Origin: DATEMK01 sp035275625
GTDB taxonomy: Bacteria; Bacteroidota; Bacteroidia; AKYH767-A; OLB10
NCBI GenBank assembly: GCA_035275625.1
Contig: DATEMK010000346.1
Location: 1 to 24,729, forward strand
Reading direction: 5' to 3'
DNA: 24,729 nucleotides
Both the position numbers and the translations under genes were made by a program. Every line of letters begins with the position of its first letter. The first letter of the stretch is position 1. Of this stretch, positions 1 through 7,721 are shown one piece after another. The notes below the pieces were generated by a model. The model worked only from the letters and a program-made list of their open reading frames with translations. It was not told the DNA's origin and made no database searches.

Positions 1-9
1 TTTCATCAT
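1..9 (-). CDS. Possible first codons of a gene leaving the window on the left
   Basis: On the minus strand the first nine bases read Met-Met-Lys, and a good Bacteroidota -7 box lies 17 bases upstream (27-34). This suggests the 5' end of a gene transcribed leftwards out of the window. A Met-Lys start would fit a signal peptide or many other proteins, so no function can be proposed. It rests only on the promoter match and the start codon. Confidence 0.3.
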
Positions 10-26
10 GTTTTCTGTTTAGCGCG

Positions 27-34
27 CAAAGATA
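27..34 (-). promoter_or_regulatory. Putative -7 box of a leftward promoter
   Basis: The minus strand reads TATCTTTG, an exact match to the Bacteroidota -7 consensus TAnnTTTG. It lies 17 bases before a minus-strand ATG at position 9. No convincing -33 TTG is visible at the usual distance of about 20 bases, so the assignment rests on the -7 box and its location. Confidence 0.4.
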
Positions 35-202
35 GAAAAGCATGGAGGTTAAATAATACTAAACTAAATTTTTTACAAACGTGTAAAATCTGTTTCCGTC
101 ATCAAAGCCGGTAAATCATTTATACATAAAATAAACACAGCAGGAGGTATATTTTCAATCAAAATTTTTATCCCGCATCAATGTTTTTAAAAAAAAATCA
201 CG

Positions 203-210
203 TAGGTTTG
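203..210 (+). promoter_or_regulatory. Putative -7 box for the first M43 protease
   Basis: TAGGTTTG matches TAnnTTTG exactly and lies 66 bases before the ATG at 277. It would give an A+T-rich leader of about 60 bases. The upstream -33 region is only T-rich (around 181-188), without a clean TTG. The rest of 1-276 shows no other recognisable feature. Confidence 0.45.
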
Positions 211-276
211 CTTATTATTTTTCAGGGAACTCAAATCAATCATTCTTAAATTTAAAACCAATTAATCAAAATTTAC

Positions 277-2409
277 ATGAAAACATTTACAACATTTATT
301 TTGGCAGTGGTATTCACTGCAGCATGGAATTCATCGTATGCACAAAACCCCGACAGGTGCGGCACTATGCAGCATCACCAGGAATTAATGAAAAATCCGG
401 AGTTCGCAAAAAGTTTTCAAAAAGCGAATGCACTCATGGATCAAAAGCTCTCCGGCAATTCAAATTTTAAATCAACGGGAGTAATAAATATTCCTGTCGT
501 GGTTCATATTTTATACGCCACTGCATCTCAGAATATTTCTGATGCACGTGTCATTGAGCAGATCAACGTGTTGAATCTTGATTTTTCAGGAACCAATGCC
601 AATGTTGGAAATACTCCTGCTGTATGGACGAGCCTTGTTGCCAACTCAGGCATCCAGTTCTGCCTTGCCACGCAGGATCCCAGCGGCAACCCTACAAATG
701 GCATTATCCACAAAGCAACTACTGTAAACTCCTGGAGCACTAACGATAATATAAAACACAACTCAAGTGGCGGAGATGATGCATGGCCATCCGGAAGTTA
801 TCTCAATATCTGGGTGGGTAATTTAAGCGGTGGTCTTTTAGGCTATGCCACGTTTCCCGGTGGATCCGCTGCAAATGACGGTGTAGTGGTTCTTTATTCT
901 TCTGTAGGTGGCCCCAATCTTCCCGGCACATTTCCTCCTTATCATTTGGGCCGCACTGCCACGCACGAAGTGGGCCACTGGTTAAACCTCCGTCATATTA
1001 ATGGTGATAATACTTGCGGCAATGACCTTGTGACTGATACTCCCACACAGGATCAGTTGCATTTCGGCTGCCCTTCTCATCCCCTTCATGTAAATGCTTG
1101 TTCAGGTTCCACTATTGGCGAAATGTTTATGAACTATATGGACTACACCGATGATGCCTGCATGACCATGTTCACTGACGGACAGGGAATACGTATGAAT
1201 GCCTGCATGAACGGCCCGCGTGTTGCCATGCTTGCTTCTTCAGGATGTACTCCTGTTACTTCTTTTAACAATGATGCCGGAATCTCAGCTATTGTTTCTC
1301 CTTCAGGAACAATTTGCGCGAACAGCATTACACCGGTTGTTACATTGCGTAATTATGGTGTGAATAACCTTACTTCAGTTACTATCAATTACCAGGTGGA
1401 TGCCGGTGCGGTGAATACTTATTCATGGAACGGGACACTTACGCCCGGTTCCACTGTAAATGTAACATTACCTGCAATTACGGTTTCGGGTGGTGCACAT
1501 ACGTTTACGTCTTATACTTCTAATCCTAATAGCGTTGCCGACCCCAATACTGCCAATGATTCAAGCACGGGAAATTTCAGTTCATCCGCATCAGGAGTAT
1601 CATTGCCTGTCCAGGAAGGATTTCAGTCTGCAACATATCCTCCAGCGGGATGGTCGCTCAATAATCCCGATAATGATACAACCTGGCAGCGCAGTACCGC
1701 CACCGGGCAGGCAAGCTCTTCCTCTATTTTCATTTTCAACTATGATTATGATGCATGGGGGGAATATGATGAGATGATTTCTCCCGCTATGGATTTAACT
1801 GCAGGACCCAATCCCCAGCTGACTTTTTACGTGGCTTACCAGTTGTATACCGATCCGGCTTTATCTCCAAATTACTCAGATACGCTTGAAGTGGTTATTT
1901 CAACCGACTGCGGAGTTACATGGACTTCGATTTATAAAAAGTTTGGTATTCCATTAACAACCATCACACCCACTTTTTCAACCGTTGCATTTGTTCCGGG
2001 TGCAAACGATTGGAGGTTAGAAACAGTTAGCCTTGCACCGTATGCAGCTTCCTCAAATGCCATCTTAAAATTCAGAAACATCAACCAGTATGAAAATACC
2101 CTGTGGCTTGATAATATCAACATCATTAATCCTACCGGCATCGGGCAGGTAAATCCGGATCTTTCCTTCTCGGTTTATCCCAGTCCTGCAACCGGGTTGA
2201 TTCATGTGCAGTGGGCTTCAATCACGCATGAAAATATTGCTGTAACCATCACCAGCGAGATTGGCGAATTGGTTTATAGCAGTGAAATTAAAAATTATAA
2301 TGGCGCTGTTCTGCCTGTAGATATGAGTAAAAATGCAAATGGAATCTATCTCATAAAAGTTCAGGCTGCGGATAAAACAATCAATCAGAAAATTGTTCTG
2401 AACAAATAA
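277..2409 (+). CDS. Secreted M43-family (pappalysin-like) metalloprotease with T9SS sorting domain
   Basis: Predicted extracellular zinc endopeptidase of 710 residues. A Sec signal peptide spans about 1-22, ending SSYA before QNPDRC. The catalytic domain (about 60-320) has the zinc motif HEVGHWLNLRH, with His230, His234 and His240 as ligands and Glu231 as catalytic base. A metzincin Met-turn follows at Met288 in NYMDYTDD. The motif has Asn where many metzincins have Gly. After it come a CARDB-like domain (about 330-435), a MAM/jelly-roll-like segment (about 445-620) and a T9SS type A C-terminal domain (about 630-710, VYPSPA to KIVLNK). The family assignment is firm; substrates are unknown. 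A paralogue follows at 2503. The ATG start is supported by the signal peptide. Confidence 0.9.
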   Translation: MKTFTTFILAVVFTAAWNSSYAQNPDRCGTMQHHQELMKNPEFAKSFQKANALMDQKLSGNSNFKSTGVINIPVVVHILYATASQNISDARVIEQINVLNLDFSGTNANVGNTPAVWTSLVANSGIQFCLATQDPSGNPTNGIIHKATTVNSWSTNDNIKHNSSGGDDAWPSGSYLNIWVGNLSGGLLGYATFPGGSAANDGVVVLYSSVGGPNLPGTFPPYHLGRTATHEVGHWLNLRHINGDNTCGNDLVTDTPTQDQLHFGCPSHPLHVNACSGSTIGEMFMNYMDYTDDACMTMFTDGQGIRMNACMNGPRVAMLASSGCTPVTSFNNDAGISAIVSPSGTICANSITPVVTLRNYGVNNLTSVTINYQVDAGAVNTYSWNGTLTPGSTVNVTLPAITVSGGAHTFTSYTSNPNSVADPNTANDSSTGNFSSSASGVSLPVQEGFQSATYPPAGWSLNNPDNDTTWQRSTATGQASSSSIFIFNYDYDAWGEYDEMISPAMDLTAGPNPQLTFYVAYQLYTDPALSPNYSDTLEVVISTDCGVTWTSIYKKFGIPLTTITPTFSTVAFVPGANDWRLETVSLAPYAASSNAILKFRNINQYENTLWLDNINIINPTGIGQVNPDLSFSVYPSPATGLIHVQWASITHENIAVTITSEIGELVYSSEIKNYNGAVLPVDMSKNANGIYLIKVQAADKTINQKIVLNK

Positions 2410-2430
2410 TTCAACAATAAGAGCATTTGC

Positions 2431-2438
2431 TATCTTTG
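2431..2438 (+). promoter_or_regulatory. Putative -7 box for the second M43 protease
   Basis: TATCTTTG matches the Bacteroidota -7 consensus exactly. Transcription would start near 2445, leaving a leader of about 58 bases before the ATG at 2503. The strong hairpin at 2453-2490 would lie inside this leader. A -33 TTG is not evident, so the start site is an inference. Confidence 0.4.
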
Positions 2439-2452
2439 TGCACATGTTCATT

Positions 2453-2490
2453 AAAAGGCTAAACCACTGATAAGACGGTTTAGCCTTTTT
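2453..2490 (+). terminator. Rho-independent terminator or leader hairpin between the M43 genes
   Basis: A perfect 13-bp stem pairs 2453-2465 with 2477-2489 around an 11-base loop. It contains GGCTAAACC/GGTTTAGCC and ends in a T-run (2486-2490). By position it should terminate the upstream M43 gene. It also lies downstream of the -7 box at 2431 and 13 bases before the next ATG, so it could act as an attenuator or mRNA stabiliser. Confidence 0.75.
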
Positions 2491-2502
2491 CAATATACGG
2501 TC

Positions 2503-4122
2503 ATGATAAAAAAACGTATTTCCCTTTTACTATTTTATTATTTCACCGGGTGCCTTTTATCTTATGCGCAAACGCAGCGTATATGTGCAACACCTGAGCA
2601 TGACAAATATCTCCGTTCTGTAAATCCTGCTTATGCAAAAGAGCGGGATGAAATGGAAGATAAAATTGCCGCTTACAAAGCATCACACATTTATCAAAGA
2701 AATTCTGCTGCAACATTGGTCATTCCCGTGGTAGTTCATATTGTCTGGAATACTGCCGAACAGAATCTGTCTGATGAACAAATCATTTCGCAGATTGATG
2801 TCCTTAATGAAGATTATTCAATTACCAACGCAAACATTGCGGAGGTTCCCTCTGTATGGGCTAACCTTGTTGGCAGTTCGCATATTTTCTTCAGCCTGGC
2901 ACGAAGAGATGAAAACCAATTGCCGACTACCGGTATTGTAAGAAGACAAACGGATACTGTTTCTTTTGATACAGGAGATGAAATGAAATATAACAACAAA
3001 GGAGGAAGCAATGCATGGGATAGAAATCATTTTCTGAACATTTGGGTATGCAACCTGGAAAATGCAGGCCAGGATATTTTGGGTTATGCGGAATACCCTA
3101 CAAGTGTAAATTCTGAAACAGACGGCATTGTAATCAATTACCAGGCATTTGGCAGACTGGGAAGTAATTTAAAACCGCAATATAACCTGGGAAGAACCGC
3201 CACGCATGAAATTGGGCATTGGTTAAATCTGCAACATACATGGGGAGATGATGCCGGGGCCTGCAACGGAAATGATAATATAGACGACACCCCAAACCAG
3301 GGAGATGCCACATACGGATGCCCTTCTTACCCGCATGTATCATGCGCCAATGAACCGGATGGCGATATGTTTATGAATTACATGGATTATACCGATGATA
3401 AATGCATGATGCTGTTTACTACGGACCAGCGCAGCCGGATGGATGCTGCCATCACAACATTCCGTGATACACTGTATGATGCAGCTTCTTACGCAGAATC
3501 TGTCACCCCGCTTGCAACCGATCTTAGAATCCGGGAAATTAATTCACCGGCAGGTGTGGTATGCAATAAAAATATTGATCCGGTTCTCAATATTAAGAAT
3601 GCAGGCACCAATACAATCAGCAGTTTTTCGGTTGACTACAGCGTTGATGGGGACACACTGCAGTATGACTGGAGCGGCACATTGGCGCCTGGCGCTGAAC
3701 TAAATCTTACCTTGCCCGAAATCCTTATTTCGGAAGAACTGCATACTTTTATTGTAAATGTTATTTCTGTTAATGGCGGAAGCGATGACTATAAGATTGA
3801 TAATTTCAAGACACGCAGCTTTCTGTATGCACCAGGCAAATACGATTGTCCTGATTATCCGGAAACTCCTGATATTTCTATTTACCCGACTGCAGCAAGT
3901 GAGTCAATATTGATTGTAACAAAATATAAAGACACCGGGCAGAAAACAATCTTAAGCATTTATAATGTGCTTGGAAAAAAAATGTATTCCCGGGAATACG
4001 TGGATTCTCAAGGTCAATCAGTGAATGTGTATGTAGGCGGATTAGCCAATGGAGTTTATTTTGCCGAAGTAAAAACGTATAATAAACAGGTAAGCAAAAA
4101 ATTTGTGGTGAGGCATCAGTGA
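2503..4122 (+). CDS. Second secreted M43-family metalloprotease with T9SS sorting domain
   Basis: This is a 539-residue paralogue of the preceding gene. A signal peptide spans about 1-22 (MIKKRISLLLF, ending SYA before QTQR). The catalytic domain carries HEIGHWLNLQH with His235, Glu236, His239 and His245, followed by the Met-turn in NYMDYTDDKCM. A CARDB-like domain follows at about 340-445. The roughly 170-residue MAM-like segment of the first protease is missing. The T9SS type A domain (about 455-539) begins near SIYPTAASES and ends KKFVVRHQ. It is probably an exported zinc protease with a different set of accessory domains. The catalytic residues are intact, so it is not an obvious pseudogene. 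Confidence 0.88.
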   Translation: MIKKRISLLLFYYFTGCLLSYAQTQRICATPEHDKYLRSVNPAYAKERDEMEDKIAAYKASHIYQRNSAATLVIPVVVHIVWNTAEQNLSDEQIISQIDVLNEDYSITNANIAEVPSVWANLVGSSHIFFSLARRDENQLPTTGIVRRQTDTVSFDTGDEMKYNNKGGSNAWDRNHFLNIWVCNLENAGQDILGYAEYPTSVNSETDGIVINYQAFGRLGSNLKPQYNLGRTATHEIGHWLNLQHTWGDDAGACNGNDNIDDTPNQGDATYGCPSYPHVSCANEPDGDMFMNYMDYTDDKCMMLFTTDQRSRMDAAITTFRDTLYDAASYAESVTPLATDLRIREINSPAGVVCNKNIDPVLNIKNAGTNTISSFSVDYSVDGDTLQYDWSGTLAPGAELNLTLPEILISEELHTFIVNVISVNGGSDDYKIDNFKTRSFLYAPGKYDCPDYPETPDISIYPTAASESILIVTKYKDTGQKTILSIYNVLGKKMYSREYVDSQGQSVNVYVGGLANGVYFAEVKTYNKQVSKKFVVRHQ

Positions 4123-4137
4123 ATGAAAGAAGTTATC

Positions 4138-4186
4138 GGGTAATCAGGCAAATTACCCTGATTACCTCAATTACCCAATTACCCAA
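4138..4186. repeat. ATTACCC-rich palindromic repeat upstream of mqnE
   Basis: GGTAATCAGG (4139-4148) is the exact reverse complement of CCTGATTACC (4157-4166). Further ATTACCC units follow at 4152-4158, 4170-4176 and 4179-4185, the last two repeating every nine bases. The hairpin lacks a T-run, so it is not a standard terminator. It fills the spacer between the M43 gene and mqnE and ends six bases before the GTG start. Confidence 0.7.
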
Positions 4187-4191
4187 TAGTC

Positions 4192-5361
4192 GTGAATCCA
4201 TCAATTGCCCTTCCTTCTTTTCTGAAAGATTCTTCAGTCACGGATGATCTGAAAAATATTGCTTTTAAAATTGAAGCTGGTGAACGGATAACAGCTGGAG
4301 AAGGATTGCTTCTTTTTGAAAAAGGTGAAATTGGTTTTCTCGCAACGTTAGCAAACATAGTTCGCGGGCGAAAAAATGGAAACTACACCTACTTTAACCG
4401 CAACTTTCATATTGAACCTACTAATGTATGTGTTTTTACCTGCAGGTTTTGTTCTTATTCCCGCTTGTATAAAAACAGGGAACAGGGCTGGGAACTTTCT
4501 AAAAAAGAAATGTTGGATCGTGTGAATTCTTATAATGGTATCCCGGTTACAGAAGTGCACATTGTAGGAGGGGTTCACCCAAAACTTGATCTTGATTTTT
4601 TTTGTGATGTGATCAGTGAAATAAAAAATATTCGTCCCGGTATTCATGTAAAAGCATTCACAGCTGTTGAGCTGGATTATATGATCCGCAAAGCAAAGCT
4701 GAGTTATGAAGAAGGATTGAAAAAATTAATTGCAAGCGGGTTGGATTCTATTCCCGGGGGCGGTGCTGAAATTTTTGACGAAACGGTGAGAGAAGAAATC
4801 TGCGCGGATAAGTGCACTTCAGAACAATGGCTTGAAATTCATGAAACCGCTCACAGGCTTGGCTTGCATTCCAATGCCACTATGCTGTATGGCCATATTG
4901 AAAATTATGCGCACCGGGTTGATCATCTCAATCGTTTGCGTGAATTGCAAGATAAAACCGGTGGATTCAATACATTTATTCCTCTTAAATTCCGGAATAA
5001 GGACAATGACATGAGCCATATCAAAGAATCCACTATGATTGAAGATTTAAAAAACTATGCCGTATCGCGTATCTATCTCGACAACTTTCAGCACATCAAA
5101 GCTTATTGGCCCATGATTGGACGCAGCACTGCCCAGCTTGCACAATCCTTTGGTGTGGACGATATTGACGGCACCATTGATGACAGCACAAAAATTTACA
5201 CGATGGCAGGCGCTGAGGAGCAATCCCCGGCTCTCACTACACAGCAGCTGGTGCAATTGATAAAAGATGTCGGACGCATCCCGGTTGAAAGAGATTCGCT
5301 TTATAAGGAGATCAGGAACTATAAGGAGACAAAAGCTGAACCGGATTTTTTTCTTTCATAA
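4192..5361 (+). CDS. mqnE: Aminofutalosine synthase (radical SAM enzyme) MqnE
   Basis: Cytoplasmic radical SAM enzyme of the futalosine pathway for menaquinone. MqnE joins 3-[(1-carboxyvinyl)oxy]benzoate with S-adenosylmethionine to give aminofutalosine. The 389-residue protein has the CX3CX2C iron-sulfur motif in TNVCVFTCRFCSY (Cys80, Cys84, Cys87). Other typical stretches are VHIVGGVHPKL, SIPGGGAEIF and NATMLYGHIE, which favour MqnE over the related MqnC. The start is taken as GTG at 4192, because the first in-frame ATG lies beyond the cysteine motif and would remove it. No other menaquinone gene is in the window and no clear promoter is seen; a palindromic ATTACCC repeat abuts the start. 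Confidence 0.88.
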   Translation: MNPSIALPSFLKDSSVTDDLKNIAFKIEAGERITAGEGLLLFEKGEIGFLATLANIVRGRKNGNYTYFNRNFHIEPTNVCVFTCRFCSYSRLYKNREQGWELSKKEMLDRVNSYNGIPVTEVHIVGGVHPKLDLDFFCDVISEIKNIRPGIHVKAFTAVELDYMIRKAKLSYEEGLKKLIASGLDSIPGGGAEIFDETVREEICADKCTSEQWLEIHETAHRLGLHSNATMLYGHIENYAHRVDHLNRLRELQDKTGGFNTFIPLKFRNKDNDMSHIKESTMIEDLKNYAVSRIYLDNFQHIKAYWPMIGRSTAQLAQSFGVDDIDGTIDDSTKIYTMAGAEEQSPALTTQQLVQLIKDVGRIPVERDSLYKEIRNYKETKAEPDFFLS

Positions 5362-5407
5362 CTACTGATTGATCTTAACCCGTATTAAAATATTCTTTCC
5401 GGATAAA

Positions 5408-5438
5408 TTGAAAGTATTTATTTTTTCAATTATTTTTT
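5408..5438 (+). promoter_or_regulatory. Candidate promoter of the DUF2157 gene pair
   Basis: TTG at 5408-5410 is followed after 20 bases by TATTTTTT (5431-5438), one mismatch from TAnnTTTG. The spacing is ideal for a Bacteroidota -33/-7 promoter and would give a leader of about 24 bases before the ATG at 5469. The same DNA can form a weak hairpin (AATTGAAA 5406-5413 with TTTCAATT 5424-5431) followed by T residues. It could therefore instead be a poor terminator for mqnE. Confidence 0.4.
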
Positions 5439-5468
5439 AATCTCACCCGGAATCTATTTCTTTATAGA

Positions 5469-6461
5469 ATGAATTTTGAAGAAGCCCTTGCGGATAAATT
5501 AAAAGCCTCCGGTTTGCTGAATGAAGCGCAGGCCCAGAAAATTTCTGATTACAGCAATAACAAACTTTTCTCTCTGAATTTCGAACTGAGAACACTCCTT
5601 TACTGCGGAGTTTTGCTTGCCACCACGGGTTTTGGAATTGTCATTTATAAAAACATAGATTCAATTGGTCACAATATCATTATCGGAATTATTGCAGTAT
5701 TATGCAGCGGATGTTTTATGTACTGTTTCCGCAGGCGCGTACCCTATTCGAACCTTCGGACCGAATCACCTGATGCCTTTTTTGACTATGTTCTCTTATC
5801 AGCCTGTCTTTTATTTTTGGCTCTCGAAGGCTATTTGCAATTCCAGCATCATATTTTCGGAGAACGCTATGGCATTGCCACATTAATACCTGCTGTTTTA
5901 TTTTTCGGTCTTGCATATTTGTTTGATCACAAGGGCGTGCTCAGCATGGGCATTACTGCTTTATGTGCCTGGATTGGCATTACGGTTACCCCGCTCGATT
6001 TACTTTCTAAAAATGATTTTTCAGGTGAGCGTTTTATTTATTCTGCATTATCAGTTGGAATTGTATTGATGGCAGCGGCATTTTTTTCAGATGAACGCAA
6101 CATTAAAAAACATTTCAGCTTTACGTATCTGAACTTTGCTTCCAACATGATGTTCATTGCCGCTCTGTCCGGAATCTTCAGCATGGAATGGGGAATAATT
6201 TATTTATTGTTACTCGGAGCGCTCATTTATTATTACATCCGGTATGCCCGGAAAGAAAAATCTTTTTACTTCCTGCTCATTTCAGTAATTTACGGATATA
6301 TCGGGTTTACATGGGAATTATTTCACCTGCTTGACAAAGCAGGACTGGATTTTACTTTTTCCATATTGAGTTTTGTTTACTTCATCCTGTCCTGCATGAT
6401 GATTATAAAATTTCTGAAGAGCTATAAAACATTTTTTAAAACAGATGATCATATACAATAA
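5469..6461 (+). CDS. Polytopic membrane protein, DUF2157-like
   Basis: This 330-residue protein has an N-terminal soluble helical segment of about 40 residues (MNFEEALADKLKASGLL) followed by roughly nine to ten hydrophobic segments, for example LLYCGVLLATTGFGIVIY and GIIYLLLLGALIYYYI. This layout is typical of DUF2157 bacterial membrane proteins, whose biochemical role is unknown. The stop overlaps the start of the next, similarly built membrane protein by 17 bases, so the two are probably co-translated and may form a pair. No enzymatic motif is visible. The ATG at 5469 gives the family-like N-terminus. Confidence 0.7.
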   Translation: MNFEEALADKLKASGLLNEAQAQKISDYSNNKLFSLNFELRTLLYCGVLLATTGFGIVIYKNIDSIGHNIIIGIIAVLCSGCFMYCFRRRVPYSNLRTESPDAFFDYVLLSACLLFLALEGYLQFQHHIFGERYGIATLIPAVLFFGLAYLFDHKGVLSMGITALCAWIGITVTPLDLLSKNDFSGERFIYSALSVGIVLMAAAFFSDERNIKKHFSFTYLNFASNMMFIAALSGIFSMEWGIIYLLLLGALIYYYIRYARKEKSFYFLLISVIYGYIGFTWELFHLLDKAGLDFTFSILSFVYFILSCMMIIKFLKSYKTFFKTDDHIQ

Positions 6462-7620
6462 AGACTGGCTTGATAATCTGAGGATACACGAAACCGCGGA
6501 AAACTGGTTTCGGAAATCCTTCATCACTCCGTCTCAACTGACCGGCATTAAACAGGAGTTTTTTTCCGGTTATAAGCACACTAACTTATTTGTCAGGATC
6601 GGGTTGTTTTTATTCACATTTATTTTAGCAACCAGCGCCATTGGTCTGGTCATGTTATTTATGAGTGCCGCTATAGATAGCTTCGGAGTTATTTTCCTGG
6701 TCTTTGCCGGAATCTTATGGTTTGTACTGGAACAGTTTGTAAAAGAAAAAAAATATTTCCGCAATGGGATTGATGATATGCTTTTATATATATCCCTCGG
6801 TTATTTTATTTCGGGGATCAGCGTCATAGTTGCACAGGTAACGGATACAATAGATTTGAACGGTGTATTAATTGTTGCTGTAATTGGTTTGCCGGTTCTT
6901 GTTTTTGCAGCCGTTCGTTTTGCGGATGCATTTGTAAGCCTGGTTGCTTATGTATGCTTGCTGCTGATCATTTTTATCCTGGTGCATAAAACAGGCACAA
7001 CGGGAAAAGCTTTAATGCCTTTTGCCATCATGGTTGTTTCTTTTTTGGTTTACGTTTTTGTTGTTAAATTCAAAAAAGAAGCTGCAAAGATTTACTGGCG
7101 CCATTGCCTCAGCACCATTGAAACAGCATCCCTTATTACCCTGTATGCTGCGGGAAATTATTTTGTAGTGCGCGAATCATCCGCCCTGTTGTTTAATCTT
7201 TCCCTGCAACCGGGCGAGGACATTCCGCTTGCAATAGTCTTTTATGCGCTCACGCTTGCTATACCCGTTGCATATATTATTACCGGAATCCGGAATAAAG
7301 ACAGGATTCCTTTACGCACCGGAATTATTCTTGCGGCATTATCCGTTCTCACTTACCGTTACTATTATCATTTCATGAATGCAGAAGCTGCCATGATCAT
7401 TGCCGGTGTATTTCTTGTTGCTGTATCATGGCTTGTTATAAAAAAATTGCAAACACCCTGGAATGAAATCACTTTTAAAGACACCGGTGAAGAACCTTCT
7501 GTTATTGAAGCGGAGTCACTGCTTATTGCGCAAACATTCGGGCAGCAGGCAACAAAAAAGAATGATGTTGAATTTGGCGGAGGAAGTTTCGGAGGCGGTG
7601 GGGCCGGGGGAAATTTTTAA
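6445..7620 (+). CDS. Polytopic membrane protein with glycine-rich C-terminus, DUF2157-like partner
   Basis: This 391-residue protein begins within the end of the preceding gene (17-base overlap). It has an N-terminal soluble stretch of about 50 residues (NWFRKSFITPSQLTGIKQ), then about ten hydrophobic segments up to residue 335. A hydrophilic tail follows, ending in the glycine-rich GGGSFGGGGAGGNF. Such tails occur on TPM-domain and other bacterial membrane proteins, but no TPM domain is present here. The overlap, similar size and similar layout suggest the pair arose by duplication and works together. Function is unknown. The terminator at 7686-7721 follows. Confidence 0.68.
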   Translation: MIIYNKDWLDNLRIHETAENWFRKSFITPSQLTGIKQEFFSGYKHTNLFVRIGLFLFTFILATSAIGLVMLFMSAAIDSFGVIFLVFAGILWFVLEQFVKEKKYFRNGIDDMLLYISLGYFISGISVIVAQVTDTIDLNGVLIVAVIGLPVLVFAAVRFADAFVSLVAYVCLLLIIFILVHKTGTTGKALMPFAIMVVSFLVYVFVVKFKKEAAKIYWRHCLSTIETASLITLYAAGNYFVVRESSALLFNLSLQPGEDIPLAIVFYALTLAIPVAYIITGIRNKDRIPLRTGIILAALSVLTYRYYYHFMNAEAAMIIAGVFLVAVSWLVIKKLQTPWNEITFKDTGEEPSVIEAESLLIAQTFGQQATKKNDVEFGGGSFGGGGAGGNF

Positions 7621-7685
7621 AGCAGTTTCTTTCATGAAAGAGAAGTTAGCAATCAGGAGTAATGCTTTGCGGATCATTATACCAG

Positions 7686-7721
7686 AAAAAAAAACCTCCC
7701 CGTTTTGCGGAGAGGTTTTTT
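7686..7721. terminator. Bidirectional terminator between the DUF2157 pair and the first M4 gene
   Basis: A 14-bp stem with one C/A mismatch pairs 7689-7702 with 7708-7721 around the loop TTTTG. It has a T-run on the plus strand (7716-7721) and nine T on the minus strand (A-run 7686-7694). It sits between convergent genes ending at 7620 and 7743 and can stop transcription from both sides. The core at 7695-7715 recurs unchanged at 11097-11117. Confidence 0.85.

Noticed and set aside
4139..4166. Intrinsic terminator for the second M43 gene
   Set aside because: The hairpin has low G+C and no following T-run.
4138..4186. CRISPR-like reading of the ATTACCC array
   Set aside because: Units are seven bases with no unique spacers of regular length, and no cas genes are nearby.
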